Assembly (NCBI GenBank): GCA_009192285.1
Contig: WBVU01000005.1
Coordinates: 2,808,731-2,872,730, forward strand
DNA from: Morchella semilibera
Lineage: Eukaryota; Ascomycota; Pezizomycetes; Pezizales; Morchellaceae
Reading direction: 5' to 3'
DNA: 64,000 nt
Below the pieces are notes generated by a model. It did no database searches. It was given only the letters and a program-made list of their open reading frames with translations, and had not been told where the DNA came from. Positions within the stretch are counted from its first letter, which is position 1. Each line of letters opens with the position of its first letter. Made by a program: the position numbers and the translations under genes. Shown piece after piece: positions 10,851 through 23,281 of this stretch.

Positions 10851-12790
10851 TCCTGTGTGAAGGGGAGTTTTGCAACCCGGAGAAGGTTGGTCGGGATCTA
10901 GATGGGGCTGTGGAAAAAATTAATAACGAGGGTGTTAGTTACTTTATTATAAAGAAGATAAAAAGTTTGAAATGGTGATGGAAATAGGTATTCACAGTGG
11001 GAGTGCTACGAGATGATGGATAAGGTTGAGTGCGAAGATGAGTGAGTGAGTGACCGACTGTGAAACGGTCTGGATATGTGGACGAAGGGATACGGCCGAG
11101 TAGAGAGAATGGGGAATAAGGATAGGAAGACTGGCGATCTCACCAGAAAGAAAAACACTAGAGTAGTAGCAGAAAGAGAAGAGGACGAGGAAAATAGTAG
11201 GCCCCTAGCCTCTAGAGGTACATGTACATAGATAATAGTAGATAGATACGAACGAGCGAACCAGAGAGGCAGCCCGACCTCCTATCCACTAACCGGGTCA
11301 AACCTACAAGAACTAAAGGAAACAAGAGGCAATCGAGATAAAAACAAATCGGACCCAGGCCTAAGGGTAGATCAAGGACTCGCGGGTACAAACTACATGT
11401 AGCGTTGGGTCAAAGTACGCAGAGATCAAGATCAAACCAGCGGGGGTATTTGTGAGGGCCTCTCTGTGTCCGTTCGTTCAGGCAATGGATGGACAGGACC
11501 ACCCCCCCCCCCTACCCTGCCAACCTAAAAAAGGAAGAAAAGAAAAGAATGATGGACGGGAAAGATAACCGTCGACCTACCCAGCTTGGATTTTCGATTT
11601 CCACCCTGCCAGCACAGTGAGTGGAGGGAAAGCGAATAATGACCCGTCACCCAAATTGCTCAAAAAACCACAAACAAAAACCTCTATGAACAGGGAAGTG
11701 GGACCAGGGAAAAAAGCCGTTCGAGATGTATGAATGGATGAATAGCAGAGACAATAGCTATTCCTTTCTGTGGCTGAAACGAACCGAAAGGCAGGAATTC
11801 GAAAGCAAGAAATATGGAGAGAGATGCACCTCGAATCCGACGGTGAAGTCTGAATGGGTACCGGTAGATGCTTAATTGGAAAATGTACGTATATACCCGT
11901 ATGGAGTAGAGTACTTGATATGTAATGAGGTAGGATCAGTTCTCCCGATAGCAAAGAGAAGGGGAGAGGAAAACTGGAAATTGAGGATGATAGTGAGAAA
12001 GAATTGGTTGGACGAAAAAAGAACACCCTTCTTTCAGTCCCCATCACCTCAACCCATATTACAGGCTTAGAACAATTCTTGCATCCTCACAACCAAATCC
12101 CATGTGCCTTCCCCATTACTGCTAGTGCATGTGTAGATTTCCCCACCACCCATGTCCTGCAGCAAACTGGCAGGGGACCCCACATAATACTACTAATGCT
12201 CGCTTAGGCTTGGTCTGGGCGACGAATCCGGCTGATAGCGAACGAGGTTGAAGGGTAAGTCTAAAGGGAATGGTGTTTACTCTATTTTCAGATCCGATGG
12301 ATGAACCTGATGGCGGCCACTGCCAATCGAGAGAGGGATCCCTTCATCGCTCTGGTTTCGAGGTTAGAGGAAAAGTATAATCCCAGGTCCTTCCAGACAC
12401 TTTATTTTGACACAACATGAGCAGAGACAACACTTCTAGGTGCATTTGCATAAACCGCAGCATATCTATCCCAGATCCAGAGAAATCAGGTCGCTCTAAA
12501 GTACCTACCCTTAATTCACCACCCCCAGCTCACCCCCCCTGGGGGACAAATCAGGAGGAAATTCCAGGGCTTTCCATCTGCTCTTAATCTCTCTGCACCA
12601 TGATTAAACTTCGATCCACAACCTCCACGAAACTAGGATCATCGTTGCACGCGTCCGGTGCGCGAGCTCAAGTGACAGGAACACATCGATATCCGTGCAC
12701 CATCAGAATCAGATACTTCACTCGCTGGCTGGCTGATCTGATCCACCGCGCCAGTGTCCATCGTATCGTGGTTGCCGTTACAGAAGCTAA

Positions 12791-13708
12791 CTAGGCGACC
12801 TCCAACAATAAAGTCGCTCCCGCATAGAGGCCTTTATAAACTCTATCATAGTGGCATACCCCCCCACTGTGCCCCCTACCGGCTGATTCATTTGTCTCTC
12901 TACCCTTACACGAGATCGTAAATGGTAAAAACATACTGCCAGAGATTATGGCTTCCACGGCAACCTCAAAGAGTAAGCATCGAATAGGAGGACGCCGGAC
13001 GGAAAAAAAAAGTCGCCGGGGGTGCTGCATGCAGGACCCGTCCTGCTGCTGCATTGTCGAGACAATCACTACCCCAAGTCGGTGTACTTTGAGTACACGG
13101 AAGACACTGACTGCAATGCAGAAACCAACCTCCCTCTTCAAAAAAAAAAAAGATCTCATATCATGGCCGAGAAAGAAAGAAAAGAGCTGGGTGTTGAAAC
13201 AAACCCTACCAAACCAACGGGACCGGAGCAAGAAAAAAAATGAGTAACACTCTCCTAGCTTCATCCTTAAACAAGTGTTCAAATCTCCTCCGGAGGTGTC
13301 ATCCGTGAGGTATAGGTGTGTAGCTAGGTACTTGGGTGTGTCATCCACGTATGACAATACCGGCGTAGTTAAAGTAATATTCGGGGGGGAAAAAAAGGGT
13401 TTACAAGGAGTGTCTATGTTCTGGGCCTTGAGTTTTTGAGGATCAAACTGGATTATTAAATCCACTGCATGCTGTTCATCGGGTTCAAAACAGGCCATCC
13501 GCCCCAAATCTTGCAGTAAGCAGGCAGGTAGGCGAAATCCATGGTATTCGAACCAAATCCTCGCGCGGGCCGGGCGGAAAAGGAACAATTCCAGAAAAAA
13601 AAAAATCACTCTGTCACGTCCTGTAATACACTGTGTGTTTTCAAGTGGCGAAAAAAACAAACCTGGCCCACAAACCACATGCAAAGCAACTACTCTAGAC
13701 AACACCAT
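12791..13708 (-). CDS. weak hypothetical open frame, 305 codons
   Basis: A long open frame on the minus strand starts at an ATG and runs to a stop at 12791. The middle (about 13220-13560) has plausible protein composition (for example GRMACFEPDEQHAVDLIIQF). The rest contains several FFF/LFFF runs produced by A-homopolymers on the other strand, which is typical of non-coding DNA in this window. No domain is recognised and no clear splice sites tidy the ends. It may be a fragment of a real exon or chance. Listed only because of its length. Confidence 0.2.
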   Translation of the reverse strand: MVLSRVVALHVVCGPGLFFSPLENTQCITGRDRVIFFFLELFLFRPARARIWFEYHGFRLPACLLQDLGRMACFEPDEQHAVDLIIQFDPQKLKAQNIDTPCKPFFSPPNITLTTPVLSYVDDTPKYLATHLYLTDDTSGGDLNTCLRMKLGECYSFFFLLRSRWFGRVCFNTQLFSFFLGHDMRSFFFLKREVGFCIAVSVFRVLKVHRLGVVIVSTMQQQDGSCMQHPRRLFFSVRRPPIRCLLFEVAVEAIISGSMFLPFTISCKGRETNESAGRGHSGGVCHYDRVYKGLYAGATLLLEVA

Positions 13709-15174
13709 ATTCCCAGGGATGCTGTGAATGAAAAAAAAAAACCTCTCATCAAGCGATCAGCGATGTCACGTCGATGGGTACTGAAAGATCCGACCCGGAC
13801 CTTCGGGAGGGTTTTTCGGGGGCGGGGAGCGCCGTTGCATGATGACTGACCTTCATGACTGAGATGAGACTCGATATTTTGGAGTAAACGAACCTTCAAC
13901 CTAACCTACATACATTTAGTCAACTGTCACGAGCGATTATCACTCAAATGCGGTTGCGTGCACAGCGAGATGTAAATGGAAGAATAGATATTAAGCTTCC
14001 GATAACTTTATCCCAAACATTCATATCGGCCTTTTCCGTCTGCTTTAATCTATGCTTGTCTGCCAGATCAGAGAATCTAGTGTCCACCCTCCACCCCACA
14101 CGATGAAGGATTTTCGGAAAATCTACCAACTACAGTAAATTATTTACTCCGCCCTCACTAGGAATCGCTTCCTTTCAACAATACATGTAACGACCAATAA
14201 CCACCCCGGCGGTGGGAGTTAAGGTCAAGACACTGCTGGTCGCCAGCTAGCTCGATTACTATTTTAGCAGCACACCAGTCGCAACGGCAGCAGGCTGTTT
14301 ACTACCCCAGATGTTACCTATGGTCCTCCAAAGATGCGAATTCCGTTGCAGAATAGCCGTTATTTGCGACCGCTCGCAGTGGAGAATGCCGTTTCCCTAT
14401 CATAATTAATTTGAATTCGATCCGACACCACACGGACCGCCTGCATCAGTAATCACTCGAGCTAAATAAATACTCTACCTTTGAGAGTATTCTAGAGTGA
14501 GTAACTGGCGGGGAATGCTCCCACTGGGATCTGCTTACGAAGCTTATTTGGGAGGATGAGCGGGATATCATTACCTACATAGTAGTTACTAGTTCAACTT
14601 ACTACCTGCAAAAAGGCTAGATAATCTTCATGTCTCTTCATCTAAGTCCGCTTCTGGTTTTTTTTCTTTGGTTCCGGGCCTGCGTTATTTTTTTCATTTT
14701 CATTTTCATTTTGAGGGGTTGTGTACACAAGCGCTGGTCGTGGTGGGGTGTACTCTATACATCTGAGAGGGATATGGTTCGATGCCAGCTGCATTTGACA
14801 CATGTCCTCCGCCTTCTCCGCCGTTTCTTGGGCCATGTCCGGCGGCTGCGGACCTCCGCAGCACTGTTGTGGTGTCTATTTCCGCGAAGACAAATGTACT
14901 CTGGCAGAACACGCCCCCTTGGGTATTCTGAGGAAGAGCATGCGTATCAAAGAGAGTCCGACCTTCCTAGCACGCCGAAAGAAATACTGCTAATTGTGAT
15001 TGTAGATACTGTGGGGTAGATAGCTCACACTGGCGCGGTACACCGCCGCCACTACCACCACCACCACCACTACCACCAGCTACAGAGCCTACGCCTATAA
15101 CTGCCAGGATGTTGCTTGTAGTTTCCTAGAGGGCATGTAGGTTCCCAGAGGGCATGTAGGTTGGAATAAGAAAT

Positions 15175-15381
15175 ATGCCGCCCTTTCCGGCTGAGATGAT
15201 TAGAGGACCTGATGGTAATGTTCATTACGCGGCCCTGGGTTTGGGATGGTATTTCATTACGGGGATTGTGCGGCGGTACCCTCTGACTGATTTACTGTAT
15301 GCTTGGCAGCCAATTTGTGAGATTTTTCCGGAGTGGTTGTCGGCTTTTGAGCTTTATTGCCGAGATGCGCGGACATCGTGA
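15175..15381 (+). CDS. orphan small open frame, 68 codons
   Basis: The frame has normal amino-acid balance, with no homopolymer runs and aromatic residues spread through it (HYAALGLGWYFITGIVRRYP, LLYAWQPICEIFPEWLSAFE). It starts at an ATG with AAAT before it and stops at TGA. There is a stop a few codons upstream in frame, so any longer gene would need a 5' exon. No family is recognised. It could be a small gene, a 3' exon or a relic. Confidence 0.25.
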   Translation: MPPFPAEMIRGPDGNVHYAALGLGWYFITGIVRRYPLTDLLYAWQPICEIFPEWLSAFELYCRDARTS

Positions 15382-17569
15382 TTGGGGCTGACTTGGACTG
15401 GGAGGGGGTGCTTACTATAAGAGTTCTATATCATTTGTGGGGAGGGAAGTGAAGCGGGTGGCTGTATGGCTTGATATGGTAGCTGGCTAGAAATACTCCT
15501 TGGCCCCTTCCTGGTCTCGTTGCTGGGGAGATTTTCTTTGGCAGGCTTGTCATATCCCCCATAAGTGCGTGTGTTATGCACAGGAAATGTTATGCACAGG
15601 AAAGATGGCCAAATCTCGTCGGCGTTTAAGTCTTGGTAAAAACCAGCAAGCTGGTGCGGTACGGGACGGTACAGGCTACAATGAACATGTAGTTACCGCT
15701 ACGCTACCCACCGTCCAAGTCTCTGGCTAGAATGGAATGAATCGGCCCTCGGGCTGCTGGTTATCATCCGATCAATCAATGAGTGATAGTCTCTATCAAT
15801 GTCAGCCAGCCATCAAGGCCAATGATATTCTCCATCATCCAGCCCCAGCAAGCATAGTGTTTGAATAATGAAGGGCCCAAAGGCCAATGATAGTCAAACG
15901 AATATCAATGTTGAAACAAGCCCTATTTACAAGCCAGCCACGCACTTTTGTTGTCTATCCGTATCCAATAAATACGAGTCCTATCTCCCGATATAAGACA
16001 CGAACTAACTAACCAACTCATCTCGCGCAAAAAAAAAGAAAGGAAGGAAGAAAAAAAAGGAATCTCACACACTCAAGTTGGTCCAGATCTACCCCGTCCG
16101 TTTGGGCGCACGCGAGCACGCGCGGGAGCGATGTAACCTGCAAGCACATTACATGTAGCTCCTAGTTAGTACATGTACTTATCTAGTCCAACGTGATATC
16201 AGGCACAGGCACCGGCGGCGGGAGGGAGAAACAGACACTTCACCTTTCAGGATCTCCTCTTCGCCAAGAGCATGGGGTCGGGTCGTCGTCTGGTCATCAT
16301 TCCTGTCTATTCGTGGGGCGAGCACCAGGTGGGCGAATTGGAACAACTTAGTCACAGGGAATCACTCGCACAAGGATAACTAGCCCAGTCATAACCCTGA
16401 CCCTGACTCGACAGTGCAAGGCTTGCGGGATGTTTGGAGAGATCTTCCACATGGACCATCGGCGTTTTAGGGGAGGACCTTCAGTCGTGCGCGGGGCGGG
16501 GAGTCGGCGTGATGTTAGCTAGCGGGGACTTGAGGTTGTTGGCAGTCGATTAAGAGTGGGTGTGGGGAGAGGCCGAGGTGGTTCCATGGATTGGTGGTGG
16601 CCGGCGGGTCAAGGGTCAATTATTTCAATTCCGTTTAGTCCGGTTTTCTGACCCTCCCCCACCTTTATTTTTGTTTCAAGGCTGGTTCTGGCGGGGGAAT
16701 TTTTTGAATGGGACGGTGTAGCTGGCGCCCCCTGGGAGGGAGGGGGGGGGGGCGTTGGAGATATCTACACTGTTGTGTCGCCTGCCAGCGATCATTTAAC
16801 ACCAAGCTTTGTAGCTCCTTCCGGGTCCTCTTACAATGCCCTCGAGCTGATCAAACAGTCTCTCGGGCCTGATGCTAAGGATTGCCGCACCTATTTTCAA
16901 CCGGAACTAACGCTGAGGTCCGAACAGGGAGATAAGTTATAAGCCCAGCCGAGCCGGTGCTTGTGTCTACCATCTACCATCTATTCTACTGGTCTTGACG
17001 GCCTTGATCTAGTGATAAGGGAGGGTCCCGACTAATATTGATGGTACAGTTATACAATACCTGAGACAAGGGGGGCAACGGATACCCGGCCGTACGGTCG
17101 AGGCGGGATCACCTCTAAATGTGTTGGGCGGCCCGACCGGTACTTCTAACGTCCAGTTATTACGGCGCAAAGGGTTTTGAACATCACTGTCCTATACAGC
17201 TATAGCGCATGCAGTGGGCAACCGTAGAGAGGCCTTTCTCTGCCGGCGGCACTCGGGACACTTCTGTGCGCGGGCAGGCGGGTGGGTCGGTCGCCCGACA
17301 GCATACATGTATGCTGCACCAACGCCTCTCGCTCGCGCCCGCACGACCGCACGCCGCACTACTGGTACTGGTTTCCGGGGTGGCTTAAGAAATACGCGCA
17401 GCAAGGGAAATTCCAAATATGCAAATATGCAATGCACCGCGGCCGAGACTTTCTTGAAAGACCTACATGCAGTATGTAGATTGAGATTCCAGTAATTAGA
17501 GACCTAGGGTACAGCAGGCTTTAGTTACATGTACAGACGAGAAATTCCAAGAAGGGCGCTACCACTACG

Positions 17570-17900
17570 TATACCTTTAAGCGTCCCGCCCCCGGCCCTC
17601 CCGGCTCCGCAATGGGGCTCGACCCGGCCCAACCCATTGAATGAAAGCAAGGACCCGCCCGACCCAAGGGCCAATTACCTAGGCTATTTTGCTTTACCAG
17701 TCGGGTCTCCTATATCACCGACCCAGGCTGTCGGTTACAGAACCTTTTTCTTTTGTGAAATCGCCTACTTATCCGATGAATCCCATCACTCGGCCCCATG
17801 ACCCGGGTAGACTATTTAGGGGACCTAGCCCGTGGGGTTGTAGGAAGAAAGCCGGTCGCGAGCCCGGCCCGACCCGGGCTGACCCAAATAACGGCAAAGC
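17570..17900. repeat. GC-rich degenerate repeat with GACCCG/GGCCCG units
   Basis: This stretch is dense in CCCGACCC, GGCCCGACC and CCCGGGC words spaced among AT-rich sequence. The same style appears at about 35632-36008 and briefly near 47285. Such sub-terminal GGGCC-rich arrays are common at the ends of hAT-type transposons; no transposase is present. Open frames across it have biased Pro/Arg composition and are not taken as genes. Confidence 0.35.
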
Positions 17901-18463
17901 CTGCCTCCCGCCCACCGCCAACCGCCCAGCCGGTCAGACGCAAAAAAAGATACACACACCAGCCTGCTACAAAGCCCAGCTGCACAGGCGCAAGGATGAC
18001 TTTACTTTGGCGGCCGCGGGCATCCACCACGGCACTTCCTCTTCTCTCCGCCGGGATGAAGCGTGGGGCCGGTGGGGGCTACAATATATGCGCCCACCAA
18101 CCCCATCAATACATGTAAGCCCCACACCGATTCAATTCCCTGGGTCATTTGCGTGCACGGATTATTTCAGCGGGTTTGTCTTTGGCCGCCCCACATGTAT
18201 ATTACTGCAGACCGTCATGGTAAATACCAAATTGACCAATAGCTTCCCCGCTTCTTAACTTGGGCACCTGGCTTGCATATATAAACCGTGACTTGCGCCC
18301 TGGGGAGTTTTCGTGGGTGGTATTTCCTACCTTCCTACCATATAAAGACAGGTCAAGGGCATAGTTATATATAGCTAGGCTGAGACTACGCTAGCTAGAA
18401 ATACCTATTGAAAAGACTTGCACGTTGCTTGCTAACTGGGGCATTGTTATCATTTACCATTTT

Positions 18464-19269
18464 TTAATTATCGGTTTCTTTTTGAGGGGAGGAGGCTGGC
18501 GGTTCTATGGCTCTTTCCTTTTCTTTTCCTGTTGCCTCCTCCTCCTCCTCCTTCGGCGCCGCCTCCTCCGCCCCAGTATCCCCCACCTCCAGCACCTCCT
18601 CCACATCCTCAAAATTCAAGCTACGGAACAACCTCCCCCTCACCCTCTCAACACACACCTCCCTACCCACCCTCTCCCACCCATGCTCGCCCCCGACCTC
18701 GGGGCGCTTATGCGGCGCGAGCACGACGAGCCAGCGACACTCGCAGCTCAGCGTCCACAGCAGCCCCCACACCTCGCTGGGCGGACACAGGTGCAGCGCA
18801 AAGCTCACGACGACGACATCGTTCTTTGCGCTGGTGCGCCCGGGCGACACGGCCAGGCCGCGCGTCTGGATGTCGCGGAACGACTGCGCGCCGCAGGGGA
18901 GGCCGCCCGTGCGCCGCGTGTACAGCGCCGCCGTGAACGGGTCGTGCGCCGAGAGGAGCAGCCTGTACTGCGGCCGGCGCTGCGCGAACCAGTGTTTTGC
19001 GGTTAGCGTGGCTTCGCCGGAGCCCGCTGCGAGGTCTAGGAGGCGGTAGTGGGGCGGTGGGGTGGCCGCTGGGGTGGCTGTGCGTTGGGTTAGTGGGCTG
19101 CTGGGGGGTGGGGGTGGGTGTTGGACGTACGTGGGACTATGGACTCGAGGATCTGGCGGAGGGCTTTTTGGACGCCGGGTTCGTGGGGGTTCTTGTAGGT
19201 TTCTGAGACGAGGGTGTAGTAGTTGTCGACGCCGTGGGCTGTGTATGCATCGCGGAAGGATATCGACAT
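18464..19269 (-). CDS. SAM-dependent methyltransferase (fungal family)
   Basis: Two exons are joined: 19269-19131 and 19077-18464. The intron of 53 nt has donor GTACGT, branch-like CCAAC and acceptor GCACAG, and the phase fits. The product is 250 residues. Exon 1 reads MSISFRDAYTAHGVDNYY with a YKNPHEPGV segment, as in fungal and plant methyltransferase-like proteins. Motif I is LLDLAAGSGEATL (residues 59-71). A middle segment (HDPFTAALYTRRTGGLPC), then NDVVVVSFALHLCPPSEVWG and WLVVLAPHKRPEV, correspond to later strands of the Rossmann-type fold. The C-terminus is Glu-rich (EEEEEATGKEKER) and probably disordered. The substrate is unknown. Other open frames on the plus strand here are shadows. 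Confidence 0.8.
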
Positions 19270-20198
19270 TTTGGTTGTTTGTTCTTTGGTGTTGAGGTTG
19301 GTGTTGATGGTGAGGTTGGATCGAAGTGTGAGGTGGAGAATTGAGACAGACGCTGCGGTGCTTGGCGTAGATTGTGGGCTTGGTTGGCCCCGGTGTGTAA
19401 TAATAATAATAATAATAATAATAAATACATATATTTCAATGTCTTAGCTGCTCGGTCCGTCTGTCGGTCATGGCGTCTCACTCGGCGGTGGATCATTGTC
19501 TGCATACAGCTGTATTTATTTATTTATCTATTTATTTATTTATCATACTCTACCACCTATTACTCTGTCTCGTCTGCTGGCCCTCGGAGGGAGGGCACCA
19601 CCATATCACATCACATCACAGCCCGATCAGTCGGTCGGTCGGTCGGTCGGTCGTCAGTTGATTGGAGCTCAATGCGTGCAGACCGGCCAGCCCATCTGGC
19701 GAATCGGCCGACACAGACACAAGGAAATAGCTCAGGCAGTAAGTACCTACCTACCAGTAGGTTTTCACAACCCATGTCACCCCACAGCTCGTGTATGCGT
19801 GCGTGTGTATATATAGGTACTTGTACTAGTTGTATCCGCGCCCGGGTTTCGCAGTGGCATGATGCGGTACGATGCGGTACGATACTTGGCTAAGCGACGG
19901 TATCGTATCCCGGTCCTCTGAGGAGTAGATGCTACCTGCTCTGCTATACATACAGTGCAATACAAGGATTACACCGCCTGGGCGCCTGGATAAGTGCCTC
20001 GATAGAGGATGCGGTGCTCTACCATTCAGCAGTGGGATGATTCTGGCTGTTTTTAGGTTGTTACTCTCTGGCACTGTAATTATAGCTGTCTGTATACTAA
20101 CTATCGGGAGGCCCCTTTGTGGGCCGTACTGCGTTTATAAAACCGTCTCTGGTTCTCTGTATTATAGCTATAATTAATATCTCTTTTCATATACACAC
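19270..20198. other. intergenic region with microsatellites
   Basis: Between two divergently transcribed genes lie an AAT/ATT repeat (about 19388-19427), a TATT tetranucleotide run (about 19513-19545) and a (GGTC)n run (about 19630-19653). There is one degenerate copy of the bipartite motif (19469-19485). TATA-like and AT-rich sequence precedes the ATG at 20199. Confidence 0.5.
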
Positions 20199-20921
20199 AT
20201 GGCGCACCTCACGACCACCCGCTGGAAGCACCCCTGGCTCCTGCGGTCCCTCTCCGCGCTCGAGTTCCTCCTCCTCACCACCCTCCTGGGCCTAATCGGC
20301 TACAACAACCCCGACACCTTCACGACCAAGCTCCGCGCCGACGGCGCCCTCAACAACTTCAACTCGAGCCCCGCCTCCTCCACCCCCACCCCCTACGTCT
20401 GGAGCAGCACGTACCTCTCCCCTCCCCCCCCAAAAACAAAACTAACGCCCAGCAGCCTAACAAAATACAACCTAATCCTAAGCGTCAGCAGCTTCCTCCT
20501 CCTCGTGGCCCAAACCGCGCTACACATCCTGCGCCTGTGGCCCCCCGCCGCGGCCACAACGCTCAAGTGCGCGCTGCTGGCGGCGTGGAGCGCCTCAGTG
20601 CACGCGCAGGCCGGGGCCGACAACACCGACCCGCGCCGGCCGTCGCCGAGCCCCTGGTTCCTCCGCGTCGGCTCGTGCGGCAGGGCCTATTACCGCGCTA
20701 ATAGGCCCTACTGCCATATCGCCAGGGCCACGTTCGGCGTCTCCGTGGTGCTCTTGTGAGTTTCTGTCTGTGTGCCGTTCTGCGGAGGCTAATTGTGGGG
20801 GGGTAGGGCGTGTTATGCGGCGGTGGTGGCGCTGGCGGTGGTGTCTGTGGTGGCGGCGGGGGGGCCGCGGGGGAAGGTGCTGGAGGAGGAGGGGGAGGGC
20901 GGGGATTTGGAGATGCGGTAG
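20199..20921 (+). CDS. MARVEL-like four-span membrane protein
   Basis: Exons 20199-20755 and 20807-20921 are joined across a 51-nt intron (GTGAGT..GGGTAG) whose removal keeps the frame. The product has 223 residues. Four hydrophobic segments are visible: LSALEFLLLTTLLGLIGY (about 18-35), YNLILSVSSFLLLVAQTAL (about 88-106), LKCALLAAWSASVHAQAG (about 122-139) and, spanning the splice, FGVSVVLLACYAAVVALAVV. The tail is acidic (KVLEEEGEGGD). Such four-span proteins with short tails belong to the fungal MARVEL-like group, linked to membrane apposition and sorting. The family call rests on topology more than on conserved residues. Confidence 0.65.
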
Positions 20922-23281
20922 GTAGGTGGTGTATGTTACTGTACGTGTATGGGTGGCCCTCTCTTTGGTTTGTTTGTTTGTTTCGGCGCTGGCGTTCCTG
21001 GTCCGGGTTTGGTTGGATGTGTGTGTAGATAGGGATTCAAGCTGGTAATTACTGTACTTTGTGGCCGCGGGACTGGTGTGTATGTGTAGATAGATAGCTA
21101 TAGCGGGGTCAAGCAGGTAATTGCTGGCTGGCTGGGTGCATGTTTATCTCGGTACATTGATCATTGACCATTGCAGCTCCGGATAGCTAGCTGCCATATA
21201 AGATGTACATACCCCAATAAACCACCCCCCTTCTATAGACACCAGCCGGGATATAAACGCGGCTAAAGCACCCCTACCGCCATTGCCCCACCCCGGAAAC
21301 CAAAGCCAGATCTGGCGCACAGGGGGGGGCGTGGGGACGTACATACCTACCTACCTACCTACCTACCTACCAACGCCCACCACACCGCCCGCTACACTGT
21401 CATTACCAGCTAGCCAGCCACGGGAGTGTGTGCCGCACCCAGCTGGTCTATCCCACACAGTTGACCCGGCCCTAGTATGGCCCAGTAGGCCACAGTTCGT
21501 GTCCGGACGGCGCGTCATGGCGGATCACTCGGTGTGGATCACTGCTACGATTTTTTTTTTGTTTACTTCATTCACTGCTACGATTGATTGATACTACGTA
21601 GAGCAGGTACCCCCGACTCTACAGCAAGGGGCTGTCGGGCAGGGGTTGTAATTAGTACCTGTAGCAGACAGACAGACAAAGCCGCAAAGAAAGGAGGCGG
21701 CTACATGTGCCCATGGAGAACCCCCCAAAGCCGGACAGGGCCCCTAGCCATCCAACATCTACCGGCCCACGGATTGGCACCGGGGTCGTGGGAGGCGGCG
21801 CAGGGCTGGGCTGTGGCCGCTGGTTTAATTAGTATCTTTCCCCGGCTGTAGCTCTCGGATGCACGGGGTGTATTAGTATACTTCTCTCCCAAAGTACCGG
21901 CAGCGGCCCGTTCGCCGGGAGGGTTATGGGTCTATGTAATGGGGACGACGGGTTGCGTGCAGTTAATCAACCCCGGGGTCTCTCCACACTGTGTAGGATG
22001 TCAAGCATAATGGTGCAGCAGACCTCTCGTCTCGGCCGCAGTGAATGGAATACAGTATAGCAAACCTCCCAGCGGCGGTGGTGGTGGTGGATGTACAGCC
22101 ATAAAGCGACTCTTCCCTGCCCGCCCGCCAGATAAAGGACCTAGCTAGCTGGACATGTACGCTTCCCACCATAGAGAGCCCGACCCCGTATGCACTCTCC
22201 CAGTCGGCGCCCACTTAGTTAACCATACACACCACAGCCCGCCCGCCCCCGAGTAGGGAAACCAGACATATATACATACGGCCCGGAGACCTGCCGGGGC
22301 CAGAGACGCATTGCAACGACAGTCCCCAGGCCCAGTGTATCAAGTAACAACACCCTCCGTCTCGCCCGGCGTATACAGATACTCTTTCCGTGCGCGGGCC
22401 ATCATGCACCGCACTCTATTTGCTACATGTAATAGGGCTTAGGACCGCCTCTAGCTCTAGATCTCTTATATACATAGTGGAAACAGCGGGTGTGGCGGCC
22501 GCGGGGAGTAGATAGATAGATCAGCTAGACCATGACCCCTCGCCCCGGTGCGGTACCACACCCCGCCCTCGCCCCCGACAGTACGGGATGCACACGGGAC
22601 TAAACCCGCGTCAGAACATTAGCCTGCCTGCCTGCCCCCGTGTTGTGCTGTGCTGTGAGCTACGTAGCGTAGGCGCCAACACCGCTTCTTCCCTCCCTCC
22701 CGGTGGTGGCGGCGGTTTAGACCCTCCGCCAGCGGCCTGAGAGCCGTGTAGACAGTTATGTACATGATGATGTAAACAAGAGAATATGTACATGTAGAGT
22801 ACGCAGCAAGCGAGTGATACCCCATGACCGGCCGGCCGCCGGGGGTCTTTCCGGTTCCTGCTCGCGGGCAGCTGGGTGGGCGGCCTAGATATCCACCACT
22901 ACTACTGCGGCTGTGGGAGGTAGATAGGTATATAGGTACGGCACTACCAACACTATATATACTCTCGATCCCCCGGCCGGGTCTGGGTACCGCGAGTATT
23001 AATTTAAGTGTTAGTATACAACATTCTCATGGTTATTTTGCACGATACTACGCTGTGCTATAAAAGACTGTTCGGGCGTTTCTGGCCGATCCGGCATTAT
23101 CAAGGCCTGAATTGTCTGACGGCTACAGAATGGGGGTTCTGCTCTGGGGGACAAGTCCAGCCCCTCTGACAAGTAACGTCCCATCATCACTGGCAGTAGT
23201 AGCGTATATATAGTTATATTCTAAATACTCATATCTACATACAATACAAGCCCTATTATCTACAACCCTGCTAGACACACA
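20922..23281. other. intergenic region, GC-mixed, with simple repeats
   Basis: No gene is supported. It has a (CTAC)n run at about 21343-21372, copies of the bipartite motif at 21516-21532 and 22810-22826, and TACATGTA at 22423 and 22789; the last two motifs lie 14 bases apart. All open frames are short and low in complexity. Confidence 0.5.

Larger units (their letters stand above)
10706..18463. other. long gene-poor stretch upstream of the kinase
   Basis: No confident gene is seen across about 7.7 kb. It contains the kinase promoter/leader, a Pol III-like box pair (10751-10822), two weak coding candidates (12791-13708 minus, 15175-15381 plus), GC-rich degenerate repeats (about 17570-17900), a tandem duplication of AGAGGGCATGTAGGTT at about 15129-15163, and TACATGTA at 11219, 11394, 14182, 16150, 16170, 17304, 17526 and 18110. 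Confidence 0.45.

Noticed and set aside
14630-15019. Plus-strand frame starting with a hydrophobic stretch
   Set aside because: The hydrophobic part comes from T-runs, the rest shows no family features, and alternative frames are equally open.
17529-18258. Plus-strand frames rich in Pro, Arg and Gly
   Set aside because: They run through the GC-rich GACCCG repeat; composition follows the DNA repeat and no domain is visible.
18425-19049. Plus-strand frames of 128-193 codons
   Set aside because: The minus strand encodes a methyltransferase with a recognisable SAM-binding motif and a clean intron.
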